Positions 8,446 through 16,716 of a DNA stretch of 64,000 nt are shown piece after piece; the first letter of the stretch is position 1, and each line of letters begins with the position of its first letter. Origin of the DNA: Azospirillum tabaci (GTDB lineage Bacteria > Pseudomonadota > Alphaproteobacteria > Azospirillales > Azospirillaceae); NCBI RefSeq assembly GCF_014596085.1, contig NZ_JACCJY010000002.1:186001-250000 (forward strand), given 5' to 3'. The translations under genes and the position numbers were made by a program. Below the pieces are notes generated by a model. The model did no database searches. It had not been told where the DNA came from and saw only the letters and a list, made by a program, of their open reading frames with translations.

Positions 8446-8730
8446 TGCGATCGTCTCCCTCCGCATTCGGTCAGGACCGCCGCGCCCGGAAACCAGGAAG
8501 CACGATGGTCCGTTCGTTCGTGGAACGCTTTCTACCGGCGTTACATCCGATGCACCAGTGCTCACGGCGCGGCATAGGTCTAGAGTCGGGTTTGAGCAGT
8601 TCACCCCCGGACCGGTTCCGCAGGTCCGGCTCCGGGATGTCAGTGCTCACCATCAGCAGAAGCCAAGACTAGCCGCGCCCCCCGCCCCGCCGGGAGGGCG
8701 CGCTTCTTGGCGTCTGTATTCGGGGAAGGC

Positions 8731-8973
8731 TCAGCGTTTGGCCGCGTCGCGCTTCAGAACGAACTGGAGCTTGCTGATCGCGGTCCGTTTCAGCAGTTCC
8801 AGGCTGCCGGTGGCCGGGCCGACGACCGATACCTCCGTCGCGGTGACGGGGTCGATGGCCATCACCTTCAAATAGCTGCCGACCCGCTGGAACTCGAACA
8901 GCACCTCGCCAAGACCGCCTCCTGTGCCATTTCCAGCGGTCTGGCCTTTTCCAGGCGCCCGATTGCCCACCAT
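8731..8973 (-). CDS. Small conserved protein resembling DUF6898
   Basis: An 80-residue protein. The conserved block is the last ~60 residues: GGGLGEVLFEFQRVGSYLKV, then AIDPVTATEVSVVGPA and LKRTAISKLQFVLKR. I recognise this pattern from small Rhodospirillales proteins catalogued as DUF6898, though no search was run. The start at 8973 has GGAG 8 nt upstream; the longer frame to 9054 has no good site. Function is unknown. The basic C-terminus and lack of a membrane segment suggest a small cytoplasmic protein. Confidence 0.75.
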   Translation of the reverse strand: MVGNRAPGKGQTAGNGTGGGLGEVLFEFQRVGSYLKVMAIDPVTATEVSVVGPATGSLELLKRTAISKLQFVLKRDAAKR

Positions 8974-9101
8974 CGCTTCTTCTCCATCGCCGGCCTTCGC
9001 CGGTCCCGTTACCACCTTAGCACAGCGCAACCGTCCCGGAACCCCGTCTGCCACGTCCTGTTGTTGGCGGACGACGCACTCAGCAAGGGAGTACCGGCAC
9101 C

Positions 9102-9614
9102 ATGGCTGCCAAGACCATGCAGGATCTGCTGATCGAAGAACTCCGCGACATCTACCACGCCGAAAAGCAGCTCACCAAGGCCCTGCCGAAACTGGCCAAG
9201 GCGGCGCATTCCGAACAGCTCCGCGCAGCCTTCGAATCCCATCTGGAAGAAACCCGTGGCCAGATCGAACGGCTGGAGCAGGTGTTCGATGAGTTGGACA
9301 CCCGCACCCGCGGCAAGCACTGCGACGCGATGGAGGGGCTGATCAGCGAGGCCCGCGAGATCATGGAAATGGGTCTTGCCCCGGAAGTCCAGGACGCGGC
9401 CCTGATCGCCGCCGCCCAGAAGGTGGAGCATTACGAGATCGCCAGCTACGGCACCGTCCACGCCTACGCCACCGCCTGCGGCCTCACCAGGGTGGCGGAG
9501 TTGCTGGAGCAGACCCTCAACGAAGAGAAGGAAACCGACAAGAAGCTGAACATGCTGGCGATCAACGACGTGAACAAGAAGGCGATCCAAGCCAGCGGGC
9601 AAAAGGCGGCCTGA
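9102..9614 (+). CDS. Ferritin-like DUF892 protein (YciE/YciF family)
   Basis: A 170-residue all-helical protein of the YciE/YciF group, stress-induced ferritin-like four-helix proteins. Visible family segments are MQDLLIEELRDIYHAEKQL at the N-terminus, the ESHLEETRGQIERL helix, KCDAMEGLI-like KHCDAMEGLISEA, and QKVEHYEIASYGTVHAYA with Glu/His metal ligands. The ribosome binding site AAGGGAG precedes the ATG by about 8 nt. Its stress role fits the Mn-catalase and glutathione reductase at the other end of the window, but they are not linked. The exact reaction of the family is unsettled. Confidence 0.93.
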   Translation: MAAKTMQDLLIEELRDIYHAEKQLTKALPKLAKAAHSEQLRAAFESHLEETRGQIERLEQVFDELDTRTRGKHCDAMEGLISEAREIMEMGLAPEVQDAALIAAAQKVEHYEIASYGTVHAYATACGLTRVAELLEQTLNEEKETDKKLNMLAINDVNKKAIQASGQKAA

Positions 9615-9663
9615 GAACGGCACGCCGCGTCATAGGCCGAGTCTCTTGTTACAGCGGGCGCCA

Positions 9664-9692
9664 TTGAAGACGGAGGGGTGAACCCCTACTAT
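9664..9692 (+). promoter_or_regulatory. Candidate sigma-70 type promoter for the FliL-like gene
   Basis: TTGAAG at 9664-9669 and TACTAT at 9687-9692 are separated by 17 nt, 35 bp before the next ATG. The spacer is GC-rich. This is a sequence match only. Confidence 0.4.
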
Positions 9693-9727
9693 CGGGGCCA
9701 TCCAATCGATTTTTCCGGTGCCCGCCA

Positions 9728-10150
9728 ATGCGCAGGGTCGCATCCATCCTCGGTTCCCTCCTGATCGCCGCCACCGTCGCCGGTTCGGTCACGGTCGTCC
9801 AGGCGGCGGAGGGGCCAGCGGCCCTGCCGCCCTCCGTCCGCATCAAGCCGGTGATGGTCCCCATCGTCACCCGCGGGCAGGTGGAGCGCTACACCCAGAT
9901 CGAGGTGATGCTGGAGGTGGCGAACGCCACCCGGTTGGGTGAAGTCCAGGTTGCCATCCCGAGGCTGCACGATGCGGCCCTGCGTGCGGTCTACCTGGGC
10001 ATCGAAGAGGGGTGGATCGTCCGCGGCAACATCGCCAACATGCCCGCCCTGCGCCGCAAGATCGACGAGGAGAGCGTCAAGCTGTTCGGCAAGGATGTGG
10101 TCAGCCGCATTCTCATCACCCCGCTGTCACGGCAATCCTCCTTCCCCTGA
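9728..10150 (+). CDS. Exported protein with FliL-like domain
   Basis: A 140-residue protein with an N-terminal signal peptide or anchor (RRVASILGSLLIAATVAGS, cleavage likely after VQAA). The rest resembles the periplasmic domain of FliL: a YTQIEVMLEVAN strand, VAIPRLHDAALRAVYLGIE, a long helix MPALRRKIDEESVKLFG, and a final strand VVSRILITPLSRQ. No flagellar genes are nearby, so a motor role is not implied. A similar protein occurs at 60462. The FliL resemblance is my reading of the residue pattern, not a search. Confidence 0.65.
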   Translation: MRRVASILGSLLIAATVAGSVTVVQAAEGPAALPPSVRIKPVMVPIVTRGQVERYTQIEVMLEVANATRLGEVQVAIPRLHDAALRAVYLGIEEGWIVRGNIANMPALRRKIDEESVKLFGKDVVSRILITPLSRQSSFP

Positions 10151-10231
10151 TACCAGCCCCCTCCTTCCGACGGTTGCCTCATCGGCCGCTTCGCGGCAGC
10201 ATGGCCGCGTGACCGGTGAGGACATGCGAAA

Positions 10232-10651
10232 ATGGCCGTGGTTTATGTGGCGCGCAGCGCCGCGCTGACGAAATGGGCGTCCGACGTCGGACAGGGAAAG
10301 CACATCTTCAAGCTGGGCGTGGCCGCCGACAAGGACGCCGCCAAGGCCGCGATCGACGCCGGTTGGGCGGGCGAAGGCGACTGGCGCCTGATCCACAGCC
10401 AGGAGGTGCCGGACCTGGAGGAGGAGCCGGTGATCGAGCGCTTGATGCGCAAGGAAAAGGTCATCGATCCGACCTATTACCCGAAGCTGAAGGGCGCCTC
10501 CGGCGTCTTCCGCGTCACCCTGACCAACGTGCAGAACAGCCTTCTGGTCGCCAAGGCCATGTCCGCCGACGAGCCGCTGACCGACATCAAGGTGAAGCCG
10601 AAGGACATCGGCGAATACATGATCCGCAACGCCCTCCCCTCCCCGTCATGA
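10232..10651 (+). CDS. Conserved hypothetical protein, possible GIY-YIG/T5orf172-like fold
   Basis: A 139-residue soluble protein that I do not recognise with certainty. The N-terminus AVVYVARSAALTKWASDVG followed by KHIFKLGVAADKDAAKA and DWRLIHSQEVPDLEEE loosely resembles the VYV...KIGVT...W layout of GIY-YIG-like (T5orf172, MUG113) domains, but catalytic residues are not clear. The C-terminal half has FRVTLTNVQNSLLVAKAMS. Its stop overlaps the start of the following DUF488 gene by ATGA, so the two are translationally coupled. Confidence 0.65.
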   Translation: MAVVYVARSAALTKWASDVGQGKHIFKLGVAADKDAAKAAIDAGWAGEGDWRLIHSQEVPDLEEEPVIERLMRKEKVIDPTYYPKLKGASGVFRVTLTNVQNSLLVAKAMSADEPLTDIKVKPKDIGEYMIRNALPSPS

Positions 10652-11112
10652 GCAGCCTGCCTCCGCTCTACACCATAGGTTATGAAGGCGCTTCCTTCGA
10701 CTCCGTTCTGCGCGCATTGAAGGCGCGGGGCGTCGGAGTCCTGCTGGACGTGCGCGAGTTGCCGCTGTCCCGCCGCGCCGGCTTCTCCAAGAGGCCGCTG
10801 TCCGCCGGGCTGGAGGAGGCCGGAATCGCCTACGTCCATCTGAAGGGGCTGGGCACGCCCAAGGAGGGGCGCGTCGCCGCCCACCAGGGCGACCTGGATC
10901 ACTTCTGGTCGATCGTCGAAGAGAAGATGCAGACTCCGGAAGCGGAGCACGACCTCAGCCGCGCCGCAGCCCTGGCGCGGGAAAAGCCGGCCTGCCTGCT
11001 CTGCTTCGAGGCCTCGCCGCATCTCTGCCACCGGCTTCGCGTCGGCGAAGCCCTTCACAGCCGTTTCGGCTTCACGGTGGAGCATCTGGCTCCCACCGAC
11101 ATCGCCTTCTAG
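10648..11112 (+). CDS. DUF488 domain protein
   Basis: A 154-residue DUF488 protein. Family hallmarks are LYTIGYEGASFDSVLRAL at the start, LLDVRELPLSRRAGFSK, YVHLKGLGTPKEGR, and the C-terminal CLLCFEASPHLCHRLRV with paired Cys and His. The biochemical role of DUF488 is not established. The start is fixed by the ATGA overlap with the preceding gene. It is followed after 8 bp by an ElaA-type acetyltransferase, so the three probably form one operon. Confidence 0.92.
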   Translation: MSSLPPLYTIGYEGASFDSVLRALKARGVGVLLDVRELPLSRRAGFSKRPLSAGLEEAGIAYVHLKGLGTPKEGRVAAHQGDLDHFWSIVEEKMQTPEAEHDLSRAAALAREKPACLLCFEASPHLCHRLRVGEALHSRFGFTVEHLAPTDIAF

Positions 11113-11120
11113 GGGCTGAC

Positions 11121-11570
11121 ATGCACTCCCGCTGGTACCGCTTCGCCGACCTGTCCGCCGGCGCCTTCCACGACATGCTGCACCTCCGCCAGGGCGTTCT
11201 GGTGGTGGAGCAGGCCTCGCCCTTCCCCGACCTCGACGGCCTCGACCCGGTGGCGCAGCATCTGGCGCTTTACGACGGCGACGCGGCGACACCGGTCGGC
11301 TACGCCCGCATTTTCGGCCCCGATGCGGAGACCGGCGCCACCTCCTTCGGGCGACTGGCGGTCGCTCCGGCGTGGCGCGGCAAGGCGCTGGGTCGCCGGC
11401 TGGTCGCCGAATGCCTGGAGCGGCTGGCCCGGGAATGGCCGGAGCACGATGTGCAGATCAGCGCGCAGCTTTACTTGGAGAGCTTTTACGGCAGCTTCGG
11501 CTTCCGGCGCGTCAGCGAGATTTACGACGATGTCGGCATCGACCACATCGACATGCGGCTGAGCCGATAG
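11121..11570 (+). CDS. elaA: GNAT N-acetyltransferase, ElaA family
   Basis: A 149-residue GNAT enzyme. The ElaA-type features are HDMLHLRQGVLVVEQASPFP near the N-terminus, LDGLDPVAQHLALY, the acetyl-CoA binding stretch RLAVAPAWRGKALGRRL (motif A, Q/RxxGxG/A-like), and the C-terminal YLESFYGSFGFRRVSE followed by GIDHIDM. The substrate of ElaA proteins is not known with certainty. It is the last gene of the small operon and converges with the gene at 11586. Confidence 0.93.
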   Translation: MHSRWYRFADLSAGAFHDMLHLRQGVLVVEQASPFPDLDGLDPVAQHLALYDGDAATPVGYARIFGPDAETGATSFGRLAVAPAWRGKALGRRLVAECLERLAREWPEHDVQISAQLYLESFYGSFGFRRVSEIYDDVGIDHIDMRLSR

Positions 11571-11585
11571 GGAGGAGATTCATGT

Positions 11586-12359
11586 CTACTTCCTCGCTTC
11601 GGTCAGGATGTCGCCGGCCTCCTTGCGGATGACGTTCAGGTTCTTCAGCAGGATCGCCAGCGCCTGATCGTAGTTGAATGCCTCGTCCGACTCGTCCGGA
11701 ATGTCGGTGTCGTCGGCGGCGACGGAGACCTTGGCCTTCTTCTTCACGGTCGCGAAATATTCGCTGCCCGTCTTCTCGAATCCCTTGATGGCCTTCTGCA
11801 GAGCGTCGACGTCGTTGGCCCGCGTGGCGGCGTCGAGCGCCTTCGTCGCCTTCTCCAGGCCGCTCGACGCCCGGAAGGCGAGCAGGAAGCCCTCGACGGG
11901 CTTCTTCTTGCCGGTCAGCGCCTCGAACATCTTCTTGGCGGCGGTCCAGTCGGCGAAGAAGGTGGTGGCGGGCATCTCCTTGCCGCTGCCCGTCTTCTCC
12001 AGCTTCTTCAGGGCGGACTGGCTTTCCAACTGGGCCATCTGCTCGACGTTCATGGTGCCGCCCAGCATGTCGGCCGCCACCTCGACGGCGCCCTCGTTCT
12101 TCGCCTTCTGAGCCTTCACGATGACCGCGCTGAGCTTCGCCCGGAAGATCTTGGTCGCCTGGAGCAGATCGGCCAGCGCCTCGCGCAGCGCCTTGGCGTC
12201 ACCGGCCTTGTAGGCCTTGTCCCAGGCTGCGGCGGCCTTTTCCACGTCGCCGGACTTCTTGACCACCGCCAAGGCGTCGCCCGAGTTGGGGATCTTCTTC
12301 GCCTCGGCCTCGCACTTCGCCTTGTGCTTCTTGAATTCGGGAGCGGCGGTGAACGGCAT
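11586..12359 (-). CDS. Lys/Ala-rich helical hypothetical protein
   Basis: No family recognised. The 257-residue product is rich in Lys, Ala, Glu and Asp, with no cysteine after residue ~15, no signal peptide and no membrane segment. It reads as a series of helices (for example DALAVVKKSGDVEKAAAAWD and ALREALADLLQATKIFR), suggesting a helical bundle. The start at 12359 is chosen because GGAG lies 8 nt upstream; the longer frame to 12461 is unsupported. It stands alone, convergent with elaA. It could be a cytoplasmic scaffold or a stress protein, but nothing decides this. Confidence 0.75.
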   Translation of the reverse strand: MPFTAAPEFKKHKAKCEAEAKKIPNSGDALAVVKKSGDVEKAAAAWDKAYKAGDAKALREALADLLQATKIFRAKLSAVIVKAQKAKNEGAVEVAADMLGGTMNVEQMAQLESQSALKKLEKTGSGKEMPATTFFADWTAAKKMFEALTGKKKPVEGFLLAFRASSGLEKATKALDAATRANDVDALQKAIKGFEKTGSEYFATVKKKAKVSVAADDTDIPDESDEAFNYDQALAILLKNLNVIRKEAGDILTEARK

Positions 12360-12481
12360 GGTGAGGTCTCCGGCTTGATGTCTTCCACCCCGCTCGACCG
12401 CAGCGAACGGTTGCAGAAGACTAGACGCCGTCCCGCCGGCGTCAACGCCGACCCGGTTCAAAATGGAAGAAGCGGCTCACT

Positions 12482-14059
12482 CTAGCCGACGACCATCGCC
12501 TGGAGCGTTTCCAGCCGGTCGGCGTCCGCCGCGGGCTTGTCCCAGCGGATTCGGTGGACGCGCGGGAAGCGCATCGCCAGACCGCTCTTGTGGCGGTTCG
12601 ACGGGTGCACGCTGTCGAAGGCGACCTCCAGCACCAACCCCGGCTCGACCTCGCGCACCGGGCCGTAGCGGCGGGTGGTGCGGTTGCGCACCCAGCGGTC
12701 GAGCTCCACCAGCTCCGCGTCGGTGAAGCCGAAATAGGCCTTGCCGACCGGCACCAGCTCCTCGCCGCGCCAGACGCCGAAGGTGAAGTCCGAGTAATAG
12801 CTGGACCGCTTGCCGTGCCCGCGCTGGGCGTACATCAGCACGGTGTCGAGCGTCAGCGCCCCGCGCTTCCACTTGAACCAGGGCCCCTTGGGACGCCCGG
12901 CGACGTAGACGCTGTCCTTGCGCTTCAGCATCAGCCCTTCGATGCTGTTCTCCCGGCTGCCCTCGCGCAGCCCCTTCAGCGCCTCCCAGCCCTCGAACGG
13001 CACCAGGGGCGACAGGTCCATCCGCCGGGGCCGCACCGCATCGTGCCAGCGTTCCAGCCGGGCGCGCCGCTCGGTGAAGGGCAGACTCCGCAGATCCTCC
13101 TCGCCGTCGAACAGGATGTCGTAGAGCCGCACCCAGGCGGGAAATTCCTTCAGCATGGCCGCGGTGACCGTCTTGCGGTTCAGCCGCTGCTGAAGGTCGT
13201 TGAAGGGCGCGATCTCGCCCTCGTCGCGGGCGACCAGCAGTTCGCCGTCCAGCACAGCGTCGAAGGTCATGTGATCCGCGATGTCCGGAAAAGCGCCGGA
13301 CACGTCATCGCCGGTGCGGCTGTAGATGCGCCGCTCGCCGCCGCGGGCCGCCAACTGCACGCGGATGCCGTCCCATTTCCATTCCGCGGCGTAATCGGCC
13401 GGATCGAGCCCGGCCATGTCCTCCTCTTCCAACGGGTGGGAGAGCATCAGCGGGCGGAAGCCGGCGCCCTTCCCCGCCGCCGGCCGGTCGGACTTCCCTT
13501 CCAGCCAGGCGAACAGGTCCGCATAGGGCGGGGTCAGCCCATGCCAGCACTCCTCGAGGTCGCCGAGATCGACCTTTCCCCACTCCGCCAGCGCCGTCTT
13601 GGCCAGCCGCGCCGACACACCCACCCGCAGGCTGCCGGTGATGAGCTTCAGCAGAGCGAAGCGGCCCGAGGAATCGAGCGTGTCGAGCCACCCCTCCACC
13701 AGCCCCATCACCTGCCCGCGCTTGGCCGCGCGCAGCGTCTCCACGACCTCGGTCAGGGAGGGCGGGAGGCTGTTCGCCCGCTCCGGGCGCTCCGGCCAGA
13801 TCAGGGCCACGGTCTCGGCGAGGTCACCCACATAGTCGTAGGACAGGGCGAACAGCTCCGGATCGACACGGGCGGCGACCAGTTGCCGGATGGCCGCCGG
13901 CTTGGCCTCGTGGAAGACCAGCGATTCCGTCAGGGCCGCCAGAGCCCAGCCGCGGTCAGGGTCCGGCGTGGTGGCGAAGAAGTCGGCCAGCAGGCGGATC
14001 TTCCCGTTGCGCGCCGGCATGAACACCAGCCCGTCGATCAGCGAGGAAAAGTTCTTCAC
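12482..14059 (-). CDS. ATP-dependent DNA ligase
   Basis: A 525-residue ATP-dependent ligase of the bacterial repair type. Order: N-terminal DNA-binding domain (~1-205, with LKLITGSLRVGVSARLAKTA), nucleotidyltransferase with the adenylation motif EWKWDGIRVQ (Lys nucleophile, near residue 225), motif IIIa-like FDAVLDGELLV, motif IV IEGLMLKRKDS, motif V GPWFKWKRGALTLD, then an OB fold. The GTG start overlaps the exonuclease stop as GTGA, so the two are coupled. This is the ligase of the ligase-associated repair cluster; the usual Lhr helicase and phosphoesterase partners are absent here. It probably seals nicks in a secondary repair pathway; replication would rely on LigA elsewhere. Confidence 0.95.
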   Translation of the reverse strand: MKNFSSLIDGLVFMPARNGKIRLLADFFATTPDPDRGWALAALTESLVFHEAKPAAIRQLVAARVDPELFALSYDYVGDLAETVALIWPERPERANSLPPSLTEVVETLRAAKRGQVMGLVEGWLDTLDSSGRFALLKLITGSLRVGVSARLAKTALAEWGKVDLGDLEECWHGLTPPYADLFAWLEGKSDRPAAGKGAGFRPLMLSHPLEEEDMAGLDPADYAAEWKWDGIRVQLAARGGERRIYSRTGDDVSGAFPDIADHMTFDAVLDGELLVARDEGEIAPFNDLQQRLNRKTVTAAMLKEFPAWVRLYDILFDGEEDLRSLPFTERRARLERWHDAVRPRRMDLSPLVPFEGWEALKGLREGSRENSIEGLMLKRKDSVYVAGRPKGPWFKWKRGALTLDTVLMYAQRGHGKRSSYYSDFTFGVWRGEELVPVGKAYFGFTDAELVELDRWVRNRTTRRYGPVREVEPGLVLEVAFDSVHPSNRHKSGLAMRFPRVHRIRWDKPAADADRLETLQAMVVG

Positions 14060-15087
14060 GCCCCTTCTTCCTCCTCGAAGCCGACCAGGGCCAGCGCGCG
14101 GGCGCGGATGCCGCGCTGGGTGGCGTGGTGGACCAGCGCCTCCTCCCGGCCATGGGTCACCCAGACCTCGGGCGCCGCGACCTCGTCGAGCGTCTGGGTC
14201 AGTTCGTCCCAATCGGCGTGGTCGGAGATGACCAGCGGCAGTTCGACGCCGCGCTGGCGCGCCCGCTGCCGCACCCGCATCCAGCCGGAGGCCATCGCCA
14301 CCACCGGATCGGTCAGCCGCCGCGCCCAACGGTCGGCCACCGCGCCGGGCGGGGCCAGCACCAGGGCGCCCTTCAGCTCCTCCTTCGCCGCGACGGTGGC
14401 CGGGCGAAGCTCGCCCAGAGGCACGCCGAAGCCCTCGTAGAGTTTGCAGATCGGCTCCAGCGCGCCGTGCAGATAGATCGGCCGGTCGTAACCGGCGGCG
14501 CGCAGCAGGGAGATCACCCGCTGGCATTTGCCCAGCGCGTAGGCCCCGACGACATGGCTGCGCTCCGGAAAAATCGACAGCGAGTGCAGAAGCTTGTCGA
14601 TCTCCCCCAGGTCCGGCGGGTGGCGGAAGACCGGCAGGCCGAAAGTCGCCTCGGTGATGAAGACGTCGCAGGGCACCGGCTCGAACGGGGCGCAGGTTCG
14701 GTCGAAGCGCCGCTTGTAGTCGCCGGACACCACCACCCGCGTGCCCTCATGCTCCAGCACCACCTGCGCGCTGCCCAGCACATGGCCGGCGGGGACCAAC
14801 CGCACCGTCACGTCGCCGATGCGGATCGCCTCGCCGTAGTCGAGCGTCTGCGTCGCGGCCCCCGCCCCCTCGCCCAGCCGTTGCCGCATGATGGCGAGCG
14901 TCCCGGCGGTGGCGAGCACATGGGCGTGGCCGGGCCGGGCGTGGTCGGAATGGCCGTGGGTGACGACCGCCCGCTCCACCGGGCGCAGCGGGTCCACGTA
15001 GAAGCCGCCGGGCTCGACATAGAGGCCTTCAGGGCAGACCTTCATCCAACGTTCGGCGGGGGGACGGGCGGGGCTTTGTGCAGGCAT
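14056..15087 (-). CDS. Ligase-associated DNA exonuclease (metallo-beta-lactamase fold)
   Basis: A 343-residue metallo-beta-lactamase/beta-CASP family nuclease related to mRNA 3'-end processing and Artemis-type enzymes. Visible motifs are the zinc-site VVTHGHSDHARPGH (HxHxDH), VPAGHVLGSAQ, VVVSGDYKRRFD, FITEATFGLP, and the beta-CASP end VISDHADWDEL and VWVTHGREEAL. It immediately precedes the ATP-dependent ligase, the arrangement that defines ligase-associated exonucleases. The start at 15087 is the most plausible of several; its ribosome binding site is weak, and an internal ATG 14 codons later is possible. Confidence 0.93.
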   Translation of the reverse strand: MPAQSPARPPAERWMKVCPEGLYVEPGGFYVDPLRPVERAVVTHGHSDHARPGHAHVLATAGTLAIMRQRLGEGAGAATQTLDYGEAIRIGDVTVRLVPAGHVLGSAQVVLEHEGTRVVVSGDYKRRFDRTCAPFEPVPCDVFITEATFGLPVFRHPPDLGEIDKLLHSLSIFPERSHVVGAYALGKCQRVISLLRAAGYDRPIYLHGALEPICKLYEGFGVPLGELRPATVAAKEELKGALVLAPPGAVADRWARRLTDPVVAMASGWMRVRQRARQRGVELPLVISDHADWDELTQTLDEVAAPEVWVTHGREEALVHHATQRGIRARALALVGFEEEEGA

Positions 15088-15194
15088 GTCCTGCAATATA
15101 GGCCGTCCTCGCGAAAGGACAAAATTCCGATTCCTCCGGTTGCACCGGCTCGAACCACGGCGCAGGATGCGGGAGAACGAGGGAGACTCCGACC

Positions 15195-16115
15195 ATGCAC
15201 GACCGCCTGTCCCCAACGCCCGAGGTCGCCGCCGCCCTGGCCGAGGGCCGGCCCGTGGTGGCGCTGGAATCCACCGTCATTTCCCACGGCATGCCCTACC
15301 CGAAGAATCTGGAAACGGCGATGGCGCTGGAGGACGCGGTGCGGGCCGAGGGGGCAATTCCCGCGACCATCGCCGTGCTCGATGGGCGCATCCGTGTCGG
15401 ACTGGACGGCGACGCGCTCGAACGGCTCGCCAGGGGCGGCACCAGCGTCATGAAGCTGAGCCGCCGCGACCTGCCCGTCGCTCTGGCGACCGGAGCGCTG
15501 GGCGCCACCACCGTGGCCGCCACCATGATCGCCGCGCGATTGGCGGGGATCGCCGTTTTTGCCACCGGGGGCTTGGGCGGGGTGCACCGCGGCGCCGAAA
15601 CCAGTTTCGACGTGTCGGCGGATCTCGACGAGCTGGCCCGCACCAGCGTCTGCGTCGTCTGCGCGGGTGCCAAGTCGATTCTCGACCTGCCGAAGACGCT
15701 GGAGGTGCTGGAGACCCGCGGGGTCCCCGTCCTGGGGCTGGGCACGGACGAGTTTCCGGCCTTCTACAGCCGCAACTCTGGTCTGCCCGTCTCTCATCGC
15801 TGTGACAACGTGCACGAAGTCGCCGCCATCCTGAAAGCCAAATGGGAGCTTGGGCTGGAGGGTGGCGTGGTCGTCGCCAACCCCATCCCGAAGGCCGATG
15901 CGCTGGACGGCGCCGCTATGGAGCAGGCCATCGCACAGGCGCTAAGGGATGCGGAACATCATGGAATCACGGGAAAATCCGTCACGCCCTATCTCCTTGC
16001 GGCTCTGGAGCGGATCACCGGCGGGCGCAGCCTGACCGCGAACATGGCGCTGATCCGACACAACGCCGTCACCGCGGCGCGGCTGGCGTCGGCTTACGCG
16101 GCGACGGCGGCGTGA
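15195..16115 (+). CDS. psuG: Pseudouridine-5'-phosphate glycosidase
   Basis: PsuG reversibly cleaves pseudouridine 5'-phosphate to uracil and ribose 5-phosphate. The 306-residue protein carries VVALESTVISHGMPYPKNLE, the ALATGALGATTVAATMIAA block, FATGGLGGVHRGAETSFDVS with metal and substrate residues, CAGAKSILDLPKTLE with the catalytic Lys, and GKSVTPYLLA with LTANMALIRHNA. These cover the whole family. A GAGGGAG site precedes the ATG. The partner kinase PsuK (PfkB family) is not next to it in this window. Confidence 0.97.
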   Translation: MHDRLSPTPEVAAALAEGRPVVALESTVISHGMPYPKNLETAMALEDAVRAEGAIPATIAVLDGRIRVGLDGDALERLARGGTSVMKLSRRDLPVALATGALGATTVAATMIAARLAGIAVFATGGLGGVHRGAETSFDVSADLDELARTSVCVVCAGAKSILDLPKTLEVLETRGVPVLGLGTDEFPAFYSRNSGLPVSHRCDNVHEVAAILKAKWELGLEGGVVVANPIPKADALDGAAMEQAIAQALRDAEHHGITGKSVTPYLLAALERITGGRSLTANMALIRHNAVTAARLASAYAATAA

Positions 16116-16224
16116 ATCGTCATAGACCATTACGCATAAGAGGTAAGCCATCCGTGACTCAGGGATTTAAGGCCCCGTTAACCGAAGCCGGGTGAATCTG
16201 CGCTCGTTCTTCACGGAGGTCTCT

Positions 16225-16638
16225 ATGCGTGCGCCCAGCCCGTCGAACCTGGTTTCCCGGATGATCGCCATGGCCGCTCAGCCCGACGAGGGCATCGGCG
16301 AGCCCGACAACCGCCCGGCCGCGCGGGTCAAGAAGATCGTCTGGGCCTCCCAGGCGGCAAAATTGCGGGGCTCCCTCTCGTCCCGCCTCGTCCACGAGAT
16401 CGAATGCGCGGTGTCAGCCGATCTCGACAGCATGGAATTGCCGGAGGTGTTCTTCACCTCTGTCGAGTTCGCCGGCCGCGTCATCACCTGCGACCTGGAC
16501 GCCTCGGGCACCGCTTCCATCTTCGGCCTGATCGACATCAGCGACTATGACGAGCTGGTGGAAGAGGCCGGCGACGACGCGCTGTTCGGCGTCGATTGGG
16601 ACGGCGTCTACGTCACCCCGGCGCGCACCCGCCACTGA
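16225..16638 (+). CDS. Hypothetical acidic protein
   Basis: A 137-residue cytoplasmic protein that I do not recognise. The start at 16225 has GGAGG 5 nt upstream; an in-frame GTG at 16192 is weaker. The C-terminal half is acidic and beta-rich (LPEVFFTSVEFAGRVITCDL, LIDISDYDELVEEAGDD, FGVDWDGVYVTPAR). There is no signal peptide or membrane segment. It stands alone between psuG and mtnP, with a strong terminator directly after it. Confidence 0.72.
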   Translation: MRAPSPSNLVSRMIAMAAQPDEGIGEPDNRPAARVKKIVWASQAAKLRGSLSSRLVHEIECAVSADLDSMELPEVFFTSVEFAGRVITCDLDASGTASIFGLIDISDYDELVEEAGDDALFGVDWDGVYVTPARTRH

Positions 16639-16658
16639 GGCTTTCCGCCCGACCAAAA

Positions 16659-16706
16659 GAAAAAGCCGCGGGACCCGGACGCACGCCGGGTCCCGCGGCT
16701 TTTTCC
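16659..16706. terminator. Bidirectional rho-independent terminator
   Basis: AAAAGCCGCGGGACCCGG at 16661-16678 pairs with CCGGGTCCCGCGGCTTTT at 16686-16703 (loop ACGCACG). A-rich and T-rich flanks make it work on both strands: for the gene ending at 16638 and for mtnP ending at 16717. Confidence 0.92.
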
Positions 16707-16716
16707 ATTGGCGTCC

